Of a stretch of DNA of 64,000 nucleotides, positions 37,225 to 49,339 are shown one piece after another (position 1 is the first letter of the stretch; the number at the start of each line of letters is the position of its first letter). Both the position numbers and the translations under genes were made by a program. Location of the stretch: NCBI GenBank assembly GCA_963932145.1, contig OZ010573.1, positions 94,238,784-94,302,783 of the forward strand, given 5' to 3'. The DNA is from Acanthosepion lycidas. Taxonomy: Eukaryota; Mollusca; Cephalopoda; Sepiida; Sepiidae. The notes beneath the pieces are model-generated. The model did no database searches. It was not told the DNA's origin and saw only the letters and a list, made by a program, of their open reading frames with translations.

Positions 37225-37680
37225 CATCCATATAGCATACCTTAAAACTATATTTTTATCTTACATATATAATGTTGTTGAATATAACTTTGTATTTTTG
37301 AGTATATCTTTATATTTTTAAATATAAAATAATTTTTAGATTTTAAAGCTATTGATTTTAGAGTTTAAACTAATTTTTATTATTTTTCATTTCATAATAT
37401 TTTTATTTTAAATGTATAATTTATTTTAATTATTTATATATTTGCTTCTAAATATATTTTTAAACTTTAAACTTTGATTTCATATTGAGTATAATTTATT
37501 TTATTTATATAATTTTACTTATTTTCAATATAAATTTTTAAATATGATTTATTTCTAAATATATCGTATTTAAATATGTCTTATTTTTAAATATAAATTG
37601 TCTTTGGAATAGTATTTTTAAGTATGATTTTGTATTTTTAAATATAACTTTATATATTTAAAATTTTTCACGCCTTTTCA
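37225..37680. repeat. extremely AT-rich degenerate repeat tract
   Basis: Variants of tatttttaaatataa recur at irregular intervals of roughly 20-40 bp over about 450 bp. There is almost no G or C. It may be a decayed AT-rich satellite or minisatellite. Confidence 0.6.
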
Positions 37681-38119
37681 TTTCTTCCTTAGTTTTTCAT
37701 TAACATTTCATTCTTCATATAACCACAATTTAATGCCATAAGGTTAATATCCGAGATTAATTTTATAAAAATTCTTCTTTTAAGAATAATACCTTCCACC
37801 CTCCCATGTCCACTGCCGCGTGCATTTCGTCTGACTGAAACATTGAAATGTATAAAATCTCTCTTAGTTTTTTCACGTTATTTTTGTAGCTTTCACGCTT
37901 AAATTTTGAATTCCGACATAACTCGGTTTACGCCAGGGTTGAATATAAGAGAGGAATGTTGAAATAAACTTATTCATCAGATGATAATATTTTGAATTTT
38001 ACTGTGTATTACTTTCTGCTCTGTAATAATAAATATATTCAGCTCTTTTCTTGGATCAGTTTTAATATCTTATATTACTAGGATCCACTTGGATTACATA
38101 CCAAATGATTTATTTCTTT

Positions 38120-38120
<1 letters not shown>
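37681..38120. other. unrecognised sequence
   Basis: No feature recognised. Confidence 0.4.
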
Positions 38121-38123
<3 letters not shown>

Positions 38124-38178
<55 letters not shown>

Positions 38179-38275
38179 CACACATATACATACATATATT
38201 AGGCTGATGCAAAAATAATGTCGTTTTCTTACATAGTAACATATGTGAGAAAACGACAATAATTTTGCACCAACG

Positions 38276-38339
<64 letters not shown>
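38124..38339. repeat. (TA)n array split by a MITE
   Basis: TA tracts at 38124-38175 and 38279-38339 flank a short CATA region and the MITE at 38199-38278. TA is the target dinucleotide of mariner-type elements, so the MITE most likely landed in the array. Confidence 0.93.
38199..38278. mobile_element. mariner-type MITE, type B, 80 bp
   Basis: The termini ttaggctgatgcaaa and ttgcaccaacgtaa are imperfect inverted repeats. The palindromic core has catatgtgagaaaacgac. TA lies on both sides. Confidence 0.9.
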
Positions 38340-38342
<3 letters not shown>

Positions 38343-38566
38343 ATATATGTTATATATGTTATTTTATTTTAATCATTTCAAATACACCTATGAATTGTTT
38401 AATGTCGTTATTAAATTCATTATGGAATGCGCCGTAGTTTGTATAATTTCTTTTATTTCCCCAATAATTTCAGTATCATCCAAGATGATATTCAGGCTTG
38501 AATTGCTAAGACAAAAAAAATATTTTAATTGATAGTAATGAATTTTTTTTAGAAAAACACTTGAAG

Positions 38567-38645
38567 CCCGCTCTGTTATAATTATAACGCGCTCCGTTGT
38601 AATACAATATTAACCGTTCATATAATTTTAATTGCTCATATATTT
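38567..38645. repeat. short dispersed repeat shared with 41095-41135
   Basis: cgctctgttataattataac followed by gcgctccgttg matches the reverse complement of 41095-41135, with a 9-base difference. It may be a piece of the same unidentified element. Confidence 0.5.
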
Positions 38646-38870
38646 TTTTTATTTTTCAACCCCCCCCCCAAAAAAAACAATATCTTCGTTGTATTAAACA
38701 AATCTGATTATAATTCAACATCTCGACAAATAATACTCGGCGATCACTCTAAATTTAAAATGTCAAGAAAAATCCTATTAACCAACAGAATTTGAAAGTC
38801 AACAAGCTTTTCACAACCAACATCGCAGAAAGAGACAAAACGTTTCAAAATATTTTTTCTTTTTTTTCTA
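38646..38870. other. unrecognised sequence
   Basis: Nothing recognised apart from short C and A homopolymers near 38660. Confidence 0.35.
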
Positions 38871-38871
38871 A

Positions 38872-40365
38872 CCGTTTCACTCCAAGCAAAGCTGGAGTGC
38901 CCACTGGGTACGCCTGGGGGTTACATAGAGTTAAGCTGAGGGAAAAGACTGGATATGGGAGGGATCCGAGCAAAAGATAAATGAGGTTCGTGAAGATAGA
39001 AACTGACAACTGGCGCCGCCTTTAATTTTTTAATCAGGGAAACAAGGAAACGGAACGGATTTCCACAGGGTTTAAGTGCGAGAAAAGAAACTATTGCAGT
39101 ATAAGTTAAGGTTGGATTTAACTAATTGAATAGTAAATGGGAGGGACCTAAATTCCAATCAAAGAGCTTGCTTAAAATCACGTATTTCGGTCACCAGGGG
39201 AAAAAAAACCTCATCAGAGCAGTTGCCATGAAAATATTTGTAGTAAAAACAGAGCGAAACCACGTTACAACGTTGAGAAAGTCAATGGTGCCGAGATGCC
39301 AAAACAGGGTTGATTAATTTGCAGATCTTTCTTGTAATTTTCTCAAGAACATCGAGATTAATATCAGGAGCAGCAGACCAAATAAGGTAAGAGTATTCAA
39401 TGCACAGACGAATGGTTGATTTGTAAATGTGAAATATGGGCTCTGATTAGAAAAGCCTTCTGGCACGAAACAGTGAGAAAAATTTTCTTTACAGTAAATG
39501 CTGTGATTGATTCAGTGTAGTCTTTCCACTTCAAGTCAGTTGAAAATTTGGGGCCAAGACGCAGTGTGTTGCTCTCATTGAGACCAGCATCAATCATGCT
39601 TGTGGCCTGCAGGAAAAGTTTCTCTGTGAGATGAGAGTACTTTTGTTTTGGAGACTTTAAAATTTACGTGCCATTTTCTGCCTCAGTTAAACACAGGTTG
39701 GAGAACATTTAAAGTGCACGGTCCTGGTTAATTTTGTCAACTATAATGAATTTTCTATTGAGACAGGAGTAAATGATAGTGCTATCAGCATAAATGCCTA
39801 CTTGAGAATTGATGACATCAGGAAGATCATTGATGAAGATCAAAAATAGTGTACGACTGAGGAGAGAACTTTGGGGAACACCCTGGTACGTGTGAAAGAT
39901 TCGGATATCTAGAGCCACAGCTCGATCATCGTCATTATTAAGAACTTGATATACTTATTCAGTGATTGCCGTTAGCACATCAGCAGTCGACCTGGCAAAA
40001 ACAGGACCAGAATATCGGTGGTGAGATTGTAGGATACTTACCCACTTCATCATTGATTAATCCATCGATGCCAGATTTCACTCTGGAGGAGACCTCAGAC
40101 TCCCATTTTTGAACAGGAAGACTACAAACTTGATTCCAAGTCACTTACCAGAGAAAAGCACGGTCGAGTCCCAAACTTCATGTTGATAACTGAAATATAT
40201 ACTGTTCATAGGAAGTTATTGGAGGATAGGGGAGAGGAAAGAGATGATTACACAAATTACAGCATGATCAGAGATGCCAAGACGGCAGATCTGCATGGTA
40301 CGACATGAATCAGGGATAGAGGTAAAAAGAGATCTAGAAGAGAGGTGTGGACTCTTCCGTAACAA
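38872..40365 (-). mobile_element. jockey/CR1-group LINE, internally deleted copy
   Basis: The 3' signature ttcactccaagcaaagctgg is at 38878. Minus-strand pieces are GLNESNTLRLGPKFSTDLKW and KDYTESITA (39397-39597), and LSRTLFLIFINDLPDVINSQ followed by VGIYADSTIIYSCLN (39709-39918, YADS for YADD). Near 40250-40360 are endonuclease-end pieces such as SLFTSIPDSCRTMQICRLGI. The segment between endonuclease and palm is mostly missing. Confidence 0.82.
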
Positions 40366-40445
40366 GCTAGTTAACCCCTGCTAGGAAATGCACTACTCGT
40401 TATAATTTTCACCATCACAATCTTACAAATATATAACAAGTATTC

Positions 40446-40735
40446 ATTGGTCAATCACCTTCAATCTGGCTTGCTGATTGGTCAGTTCCGACCAATCAAA
40501 CCGCCTGCACGCGACCAATCTGTTTTCCCGCTCAGTATACTGGGAGCCTCCCACGGGGTAAACGACCATTATATAAAGAAAACACGTGTAAGCTCCCTGA
40601 GTAGTTTCTTATCATTCATCTCTCTCTCGCGCGTCTCATTCCTTTCTACCAAGTACCAAGATGTAATTTTCAAGAACTCCCGTCTTAGCCATTGCGATTA
40701 GACGTTAAAGACCATTGCCAACATTCACGTAAGTA
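40446..40735 (+). promoter_or_regulatory. candidate Pol II promoter: four CCAAT boxes, TATA box and a splice-donor match
   Basis: ATTGG occurs at 40446 and 40477 (reverse CCAAT), and CCAAT at 40492 and 40515. TATAAA is at 40572-40577, about 55 bp after the last CCAAT box, and an overlapping-region E-box CACGTG is at 40583-40588. The implied start is near 40600 in a pyrimidine-rich stretch. A strong donor match, cac-GTAAGT, lies at 40726-40734, so a short noncoding first exon is possible. No ORF follows. The cluster could equally be the promoter of a solo LTR. It is not tied to a known gene here. Confidence 0.45.
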
Positions 40736-41365
40736 CGGACTCTGAAATCTCTTCTCAACTTTTACCAACTTTACAACTCCCAATTCGAAACATGCTAAAG
40801 AAACTTTATTCTTCTAAATGACAGTTTAATATTACGTGCTTTTAATATGAACTCAGGTACAACTATTACCTAATCAAAGGGACACGACTCTGTCCTACCT
40901 TTTCAGTTCGCGTTCATGAATATCAAATATTAATAAATTCAATTGTTATGTTTTGAAATAATTCCGTTCAGTTTTGTATTTTATACTGTGCTATTTACGT
41001 CAAAAATAAATTGCATTGCGTCCACGCATTGTCCTTAATCCCACCTTTCCTAACCAAAGTTAAATATAGCCGTTATTTTCTATATTTAATATAATGGAGC
41101 GCGTCTACGCTTGTTATAAATATAACAGAGCGCTTTCATGAGCATTTACAAAAAAGCACAGTTATAAATTACATTAGTTTTTCCCTTAGCAATTCACCTC
41201 TGAATATGCTATTAAATGAGATTGAAAAACTAGGGAAAATAAAAGAAATGAAAAGAAAATAACTATGGCGCCTTCCTTAATGAATTGTATAACAATATTA
41301 AGAAAATGATCACCGAATTTGATAGGATTAAAACAAAAATAAATAAGTATAATTTGTCCAGATCA

Positions 41366-41369
<4 letters not shown>
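40736..41369. other. unrecognised sequence downstream of the promoter-like cluster
   Basis: AATAAA-type signals occur at about 40930 and 41005. The block at 41095-41135 is shared with 38567. If the promoter belongs to an LTR, its right end may be in this interval, but I could not define it. Confidence 0.35.

Positions 41370-41423
<54 letters not shown>
41370..41423. repeat. (TA)n array
   Basis: A TA tract of about 54 bp. Confidence 0.96.
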
Positions 41424-41425
<2 letters not shown>

Positions 41426-41732
41426 TCTGTATGATCGTAATCATTTGGTATTCATTGACAGAACCATAAGATTTACTGTCGATAGAAATTTATAATCTTT
41501 CTCTTAAGACAGTTTACTGGAGAATGAAATCTCACTTTTGCTGTTGTCGCTCCTTGTATTGAAGAAATTTTCCTTCTTAAAATTCTCTTTCAGTTAGCAT
41601 GGGAAGTCAGCATCTGCATTGTACGATTTACTTCACTTCTATTAAAATGTACTAGTCAGTGTCCAGCAATTTAGTGAACGGCGAGTTCAGTGAGGATTTA
41701 ATATTTGCTCGCTTTGTGTGTCTATCTCTATC

Positions 41733-41812
<80 letters not shown>
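41733..41812. repeat. (CA)n-(TA)n microsatellite
   Basis: A CA tract is followed by a TA tract. Confidence 0.96.
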
Positions 41813-41814
<2 letters not shown>

Positions 41815-43315
41815 AAAATACAGTTTTATGGCATTCTATATTTATTGGTTACAGTGCACAGTATCGTGGATAGAGCGTATGTTAATATAAAAATGGATAT
41901 TGAGTTCTAGAGTTTAAGAATGTTTTTCAGACCACTTGTGGTGCGTTTTGGCTCAAATATTTATATATCGAGGTCATTGGTAAATTATGGGTAGGTCCAT
42001 TGTGCGAATATAACAGTTATTGGTGGGCGGTGACTGTTAAATTTCAAATTATACTCGAGACTATTTGTTAAATAATAGTTTAGAACACTATTAATTTTTT
42101 TAGAGAATAGTATTTCTTCGCTAACTTCATCATTTTCACATTTGAGGTCAGATACAATAAAACAAAGGAATTTGTTTTTGATTGGCTAAAACTAGCGTGG
42201 GAATGTTGGAATCAGAAAGGGATTTCAGATAGTTAGATTTTACATATGATACAATGTAGATGTTGTTTTATTGTGTCTCGGAACTTACTCCCCAGTGGCG
42301 GTTATAGAGCGACACCTTTGGCTAGTTTGAAATGTACACGTCAACGTGTTGAATTAATTAATAAATTCAAGTTTTCTTTGTTGAAGTTCTTATTTCTCTC
42401 CGACCAAAATACAAGCAGAGATTATCGGTCTGGAGAAGATGAGAGAAGAAAGAAAAGAAGACATCTTTATTGTGTAATCAACGTGTTCAACCAAAACTCC
42501 CAACCAAAAGGCTATGAAACATAGTGAGTGGAAATAATTGTGGATCCGAATGAAGTTTTGAGGTTAGTGTATAGTGTTGTTTCTTAACATTTCATGCTTA
42601 ATTTTTATTATTGATTACTTGATTATTTCTTGTTCATTGATATTATTATGTGTACTTGTGTTTATGTGTATATTCGTAGTGTGTTAATTTGTTTATTATT
42701 TACTTAAATAATTTATTTATCTGGATAAATTTCTTTCCCCTTATTTATTTTTTATTTAATTATTTTAATTTTATATTTATTTATTCGTTTGTTTTTACTT
42801 TGTTTGTAGTTTTCGATTTTTAAATAACGTAGTAAAAAAAAAAAACCCTGACTGTATTGTGAGATGTATACTCATTGTTTATTTAGTAATTTGTGTCGGC
42901 CTGGGAAGGTAATTATAGCTATTTTCTACTCCAGACAGATTTTACAGTTATGAGATTTGTTGTATGCTAAGGCTGTTTTCTTTTTTTCCAAAGATATCTT
43001 TGGTCAATTGGTTTTTTTCGTTATTAATTTTTTATATATGCTCAGAAAACATATTGCTGTTATAGTAATTATTATCTGTAAACGTTGTTTTATGTGCGTA
43101 ATTTCTTTGGAAAGCCACTGAGTCTATGCTGTATGAAGCGATTCCTTGCTTAAAAAACGCATGAAGTCAACATTCTTTATAATCTTTAATAATTTCACCA
43201 CTAGCTAGGCAATAAAACCAATAAACCAATGAACAGAAGAGAAGGGGAAAGAATATGAAAAAAAGAAAAAGAAACATTAAAGTGGGACAATAAAATTCGA
43301 ACCGGAATTAAGATT
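41813..43315. other. unrecognised AT-rich sequence
   Basis: The 92-residue frame at 42246-42524 (plus) has no recognised domain. 42590-42800 is rich in TTTATT variants. Confidence 0.4.
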
Positions 43316-43317
43316 TA

Positions 43318-43865
43318 TTTTAAGCGTTTCACCCCAAGCAAGGCGGGAAGCCATTAGCATACAAGGGCTTACAGAGAACTGGAGCGAGAGCAAATACGAG
43401 TGATAGAGGAAAGGATGAAGAGGAGGATAAAGGATAGATCAAGATATCTGGATACGTCGATTCACATTACATTTGAATAGTTGGAGATTATAGCTATCAA
43501 GGGAACAGGAAAAAGGGAGAGAGGGCGGTCCACAGGCGAGAGGTGCGGGACATGAAGCTATTGGAGTAGAAGAGACGGCTATATTTAACAGTTTCGACAG
43601 GTAAAGGATGAGAGCGAGATAGAAGCCTAGTAGAACGCTTAAATTAATGAAATCTGGGAACCAGCAAAAGCAGCTCATCGGATAAATTACCATGAAAGTA
43701 TTTGAAAAACTGACAGATAGAGGCGACGGCACATGGCATTTCGGGTTTTAAAAAGAAAAATGACTGGGAAGCAAGAAACGGTAAGAAAAGTGCTAGAGAT
43801 TCAGCTGTTAGCGTAAAAATTAGGGTTACATCTGTTATTGGAATCAAGCTCAATCTTCCTCGTTA
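43318..43865 (-). mobile_element. jockey/CR1-group LINE, 3' fragment
   Basis: The 3' signature ttcaccccaagcaaggcggg is at 43326. The minus strand gives SLDSYNLQLFKCNVNRRIQI (43439-43500) and a CQFFKYFHGNLSDELLLLVP piece (43644-43720) of the RT C-terminus. The palm is absent. Confidence 0.82.
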
Positions 43866-45470
43866 TAGAAAATGCAAATTTTAATTTGAAAAAGAATTAC
43901 GATGTTAAGCATTGACTTGAAAAATAGAAGGTTAAAAAATGATGAAATATCAATAAATATTTTTTTGTTTTTGTTTTACGAGTAATTTTTATAAGACACA
44001 ACTAGAATATTGATTTATATGTATAGTATTATTAATAAATTCCATCTGATAAATAACATTAAATGACTTTGTATCATATGCAAAACATATGGCTTATGTT
44101 TTTGTGGGAAATGTAAAACTTCTTTTAAAGAATATACTCATAATCCGAGAGAAAGTTTTAAAGTAAGTTGCATTATCAATAGAAATATAACAATAATAAC
44201 GTAATATCCTAACTTCACGCCACCCTTTATAAAATTGACCATCCAAAGCTGATTAAGAATTAGAAAGATAACTAATTTTATTCACGTCCTGTTTAGTCGG
44301 ACTTAGCCGGTTATTTAATTGTTTTCCAATCAACCAATGGTTATTCCAAGATCTTTATATATTTTTTAACTTTTTTGCAACCTGAACGTTTATCACGATT
44401 TCTTCACCACCACGATTTCTCTTTCTTTTTTTTTTTTTGAAAACTAATAAATTTTGAATGAATTTTACCAAGCATACTTTATTCTATCTTACCCTTCTTT
44501 TCTGAAGTAAAGATTATAGCTTGCGAATTCGAAAAAAAAATATTAAAGAAATCGGCATTGAAAATTGGGTTTGATTGCATTAACTACAATTAAAGACATG
44601 AATAAATTTACAATAAGCAGTCCTTAACTAATATACTAAAAAGTTAGACTATAAAAATGTATAATTTCAACACATTGTATTTAACAAAATTACTTCAAAG
44701 TGAAAAATAAAATGCAATGGAAATTGTTAGGTATGACTCTATGTTAAAGAAAGATGTGAATATGGAACAATGATGGCATCTTTCTGCCATTGACAAGTAT
44801 AAGAGATAATGAAAATGTTTGCCCGAAATAAAAACAAAAAAACAAACAAAAAAAAAACGATTATTCCAAGCCGTGAACGAAAAGGGACCAAACGCATAAA
44901 TACCTTCTTTATTCATAAAGAACAAAAACCGCCATTTCCCCATAGCTGTGATTGTCTACTGACCTAAAAAAAAGGTATCGAATGCAGACTTACAGATTTT
45001 CGAGACCTGTTCAAGTCGATCGCATCTTTTTATTTTAATTTTTTTCTTTCGACAGATTCCATAGCCTACACGAATTCATTTTCAAGGTAAAATTTTATTT
45101 TCTCATTTGTCACCACAATAAACTATTCAAATTTATTACTGATTTCTACTTTGCATAGATATGTGAACATTGAGAGAAAAAATTCTTTGGTATGGAACAA
45201 GACGTAAACTATTTTGAATTGAAATTTAAATATGTTCGGTAAATTTGCATTCCGTATAATGGATCGGATTTATAACCAGGGACATTGTCAGTTTAATGTG
45301 CGTTGTTCATATGCATACACATGGGTAAAGCATAAATATGTCACATTCCAATCGACTACTGTCAAACAGGCGACAGAATACTCCTATACTCATCTATTAG
45401 CTCGGAAATGAAGATGCTGTTGCTGGATTAGTCTACCGAGAGTAGGGTACGCTCAGATAAAATTTAGTAC
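43866..45470. other. unrecognised sequence
   Basis: No feature recognised. The frame at 44695-44943 (minus) has no recognised domain. Confidence 0.4.
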
Positions 45471-45667
45471 AAGTATCTTTATCCGGCCGCCCCAGCAAGG
45501 CTGGACGTGAGAAAAGGCCGTTTTAGTGTTGGAGAGCGCCAGACGCATACTTATGCATATGGACCAAGCATAAAGACAAATTTTTGTGCTGTCCACGCAA
45601 ACCCTGTAACGCTGGCATCGATATTATAAAGGCCCAGCATCTTTAGTGCAATTTGGAACGGTTGAAA

Positions 45668-46171
45668 TTAATAATCATTAACGTCACGTTTTGCAACTGG
45701 ATGCCAACGAAAAGCTTTCCCTTCAAAGTATTTTATAATTTGGGAAGCGTCGGATGGCCAGTTTTTGTAATGACTTCTTTTTAGATACGCATGCGCAAAA
45801 TCTACGACAATTTTTTTTTTCATTCCTATAAACTCTGTTAAATCTGCCGCTCCCATATCTGTAGTCAGTGCTATTCGTGCTCCACATCTCTGTCTTTGAT
45901 CTGATCCCACCGAGTTTCGCATTTCGTCCACATTTGCATCTATTCTTTTTCATTGTATGCCCATGTTTTATGTCTTCATGGATTTTCTTGATCCGCCTGT
46001 TCCACTCAAAAATAGAGTGACGTCATAGCATGCTAACTCTAACGAAGGAGTTGCCAAGTGAACCCGTGGTTCACCAGCCACGAAAAGAATTCCCGTGGCA
46101 ACACGCATAGCTTGTAGCCATAAGCAGAATTGTTTGCGGTGCGATTTGAAGCTGAGCCTGGCATTAACCAT
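45668..46171 (-). other. two neighbouring unrecognised open frames
   Basis: Minus-strand frames of 87 residues (45668-45931) and 67 residues (45968-46171) are less repetitive and more GC-rich than their surroundings. The first contains DMGAADLTEFIGMKKKIVVD. I do not recognise either. They may be parts of one decayed mobile element or an exon, or chance frames. No splice structure is evident. Confidence 0.25.
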
Positions 46172-46180
46172 TTGAAGTTT

Positions 46181-46790
46181 ACTTATCCGAGTACCCTAAA
46201 CGCTCAATAGACAAGACAAGATGCTGGGAGAATTACGCGATTTGCATATCCATATCGGATCGGGTACTTCGGGAAACAATAAAAGAACGACGCCGAGGAA
46301 GTGAAGAAGAGGTGTTCTTAACGGTGTTTCTCAGGACTCCCCATGGTGGGCAAAAAACTGAAACGAGCGACCATGCTTCTTTTGTTTATTTTTTTTTTCT
46401 TTCTTTGCAGTGCTTTCTTTTTTTAAAGTCAGTTTATCGTGTGAAACATCGGCAATCCGCCTTTCTTTGTTTCTGTCTCATATTTTCTTCCAGTTGCAGA
46501 ATATGAAGATATGTTTCCTCTACTACTCGAAAACGAATGGGTCATCCGGTCATCCAGTTTTCGTCTTAGGAAAACAGTAGTTGAAACATCTCCGAACATG
46601 GTCGTATATAAATGATTGCACGGCCCATTACCATCATCGACAAGGCGTGTGTTACGGAAATGCAGCACATGTCTCGCTATCTGACATTACCAATTTCTAA
46701 ACTTGAATTCCATCCCGGAAAATTGAACTAAATTCGAACACCACCGAAAATTTGGGAAGCATATATATCCATTCTACCAATGTTAACTAA
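46181..46790. other. unrecognised sequence
   Basis: No feature recognised. Confidence 0.4.
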
Positions 46791-46792
46791 AA

Positions 46793-46794
<2 letters not shown>

Positions 46795-46881
<87 letters not shown>

Positions 46882-46917
46882 CGTGTGTGTGGGCGTGTGC
46901 GTGTGTGTGTGTGTGTA
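46795..46917. repeat. (TA)n-(TG)n microsatellite
   Basis: A TA tract is followed by a TG-rich tract. Confidence 0.96.
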
Positions 46918-47059
46918 TTTAGGCAGCAATCCTTCATCTTACATGCACATTTCATTGAATACGGCAGACAAGGTGCTTGGATTTATTTTTTTATACAATT
47001 TCTCTATTTGATTTAAAAAGCAAAGCACGTGTTGTATTCAATAATATATATACATATCT

Positions 47060-47065
47060 ATCTAT

Positions 47066-47116
<51 letters not shown>

Positions 47117-47123
47117 CATACAT

Positions 47124-47177
<54 letters not shown>

Positions 47178-47190
47178 TGATAGATAGATA
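47060..47190. repeat. (TA)n-(CATA)n-(CA)n-(TA)n array with inverted GATA-like ends
   Basis: tatctatctatcaatata at the left and tatattgatagatagata at the right are inverted copies around the microsatellite, so the whole block can fold on itself. Confidence 0.85.
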
Positions 47191-47200
47191 TGCATATATG

Positions 47201-47322
47201 TAAAATCTAGAACAAAAATAACACATTTACTAAAAAAGACACAGAGAATAAGAATGCATATCTGCGTTCGTATATATATATATACTTTTTTAGTAAATGT
47301 GTTATTTTTGTTCTAGATTTTA
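47201..47322. repeat. perfect 38-bp inverted repeat with a 46-nt loop
   Basis: The left arm 47201-47238 (starts taaaatctagaac) and right arm 47285-47322 (ends gttctagatttta) are exact reverse complements. The loop contains a short TA tract. There is no coding capacity and no transposon family is recognised. Confidence 0.93.
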
Positions 47323-47929
47323 CGAACGAAAAGAAATACAATAATAGTAATTCATGTTAAAAAGTGATGTCTATCATCACTAAAACTAATGCATATTTAT
47401 GTATACCAGCAATCGATATAAGTTTTTATGGTGTCATTTTCTAATCTAGATAAAAGTCACAGTTGAAACAAATGGGATTTATGTGGACAAGACTGAGTCT
47501 GGCAAACTTTGACACTTGTCAGTATGGTATATTCATGTTAAATGTGTTAGTATGTTTTCATTTGTTCAGATCAAGTCCCACAGGCACACACAAGTATCCA
47601 AATACAGAGTCAGTTAACCTGGCACATAGACATAACAGACGCTGAGTAAATATACAGTTAGTCTTTGTCTAGCACGAATCGTACTTTCTATCGGAGAAAA
47701 GAATAGACTGTAACGTGACTACTTTAAGCAAAAGTTTCTAAAGAATTTGGAAAATTTAAACTGTCACCAAGAAGAAACAGCAAATAGGAAATTACTTTGG
47801 AAATTCAGTTATTTTTGAGAAAGTTCTTCTTTGAGAGTTTTTATATATTAGCCTAGAAAAAAAATTACATAGAAAAACAAATCAGCTTATTTTGTGCCAG
47901 GTTTGATATCCGAATAAATACCCTCACCG

Positions 47930-47930
<1 letters not shown>
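47323..47930. other. unrecognised sequence
   Basis: No feature recognised. Confidence 0.4.

Positions 47931-47932
<2 letters not shown>

Positions 47933-47987
<55 letters not shown>
47933..47987. repeat. (TA)n array
   Basis: A TA tract directly abutting the duplicated unit that starts at 47988. Confidence 0.96.
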
Positions 47988-47990
<3 letters not shown>

Positions 47991-48582
47991 CCAAAAGTTT
48001 TTTCTTTTTTATAATGCACATTGATGTGATACCTGTGAAAATACAATCAAAAGACGATAAAACAATGAAAACTGAACGCTTGAAGTGGTATCTAAGCAAA
48101 AACATAATAAAGAAAAATCAAAACAAAAAAAAAATCGACGTAACATTTTGTCCAAGCTCGTATTATCAGATTCCAGATTCGAAGACAGCTTGCTGATTTC
48201 AGTCTCCACACCTATAGCCGTTACGCTGTAGCGCACATTTGTATTAGGAATTTTTCAATATCAATAAAATGAGATCCTCACAATCATCTTTAAAATATAT
48301 AAATAAACTCCCTAAAAAATTCAATTTGCTAAAAGTTTTTTTTTCTTGTTTTAAGTGCACATTGATGTGACACCTGTGAACATACAACCAAATGCCGATA
48401 AAAGAATGAAAACTGAACGCTCCAAGTGGTATCAACATTTTGTCCAAGTTCGTATTATCAGATTCCAGAGTCACCGATTCAAGTCTCACCACCGATAGCA
48501 GTTACGTTAAACGCACATTTGTATTAAGGCTTTTTCAGTATCAACAAAATGAGATCTTAATTAGCATCTTTAAAATATATAA
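47988..48582 (+). repeat. direct duplication of a 0.26-0.31-kb unit
   Basis: Unit 1 (47988-48302) and unit 2 (48326-48582) share ordered blocks. Examples are gtgcacattgatgtgacacc-type, aatgaaaactgaacgc, aagtggtat, acattttgtccaag, cgtattatcagattccaga and atctttaaaatatata. Unit 1 carries an extra A-rich block of about 50 bp (48090-48142). I do not recognise the unit. Neither copy encodes a convincing protein. Confidence 0.85.
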
Positions 48583-49330
48583 AATCAAGAAGAAAATATT
48601 AAAACTAAATTGATACTTTAGAACATTATTGAGGTTCAATCTTAATTTTATCATATATGCGGTAATGATTTTACTAAGACTTCAAACATTTCTTCAAAAT
48701 ACCATTAAAGCTTATATGGATTGCAAGAAGATTTAACAAATGGTGGTTTGCCATGAAAAAGATCGACCATTATTAATGGTTATTTAATCCTTTAAATTGA
48801 ATATAATTATGAAAGAATATTTTGCTGACTACGCCCAGGAATTGATCGACTTGATCCGATGATGTTCTGCGCACATTATCCAGAAACATGGTCGCACCAT
48901 ATACGCACCCTCGTCTTTTTTGAATGAAACGTGTTAATGTTGGTTCAGTGCTATTGTCCAATTATGTCCAATGTTTAAAGATCATGTAAGCTTAATATTT
49001 CTAAGGAGTGTTTCTTTCAAATTTTTAAGCTTTCTATATAAAAATAGTGCCTCGTACGTTTGATTTTTTTAAAATCTCAACTCGTAAATCAAAACATAAT
49101 CTTAAGAATTACCTGGTTTTATATTGTCCTCTCTTTCGCTCTCTCTCTCTCACTCTCCCTCTCTTACTCTCTCTTCTCAATAATGATTTTGCATTTATTT
49201 CACGCTCAACAGCTCCTTGTGTCCTTTGTCACGTTGTTTGGATGCGAAATGATTTAAAAAGAACATTCAGTGTTAACGATTTTGGTAGTAGGCATAGAAA
49301 GAAAAAAAAAACAGACCGTTAGCATAAAGT
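48583..49330. other. unrecognised sequence with a (CT)n tract
   Basis: A CT-rich microsatellite is at about 49133-49175. Otherwise nothing recognised. Confidence 0.4.
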
Positions 49331-49339
49331 AGCAAAGAC

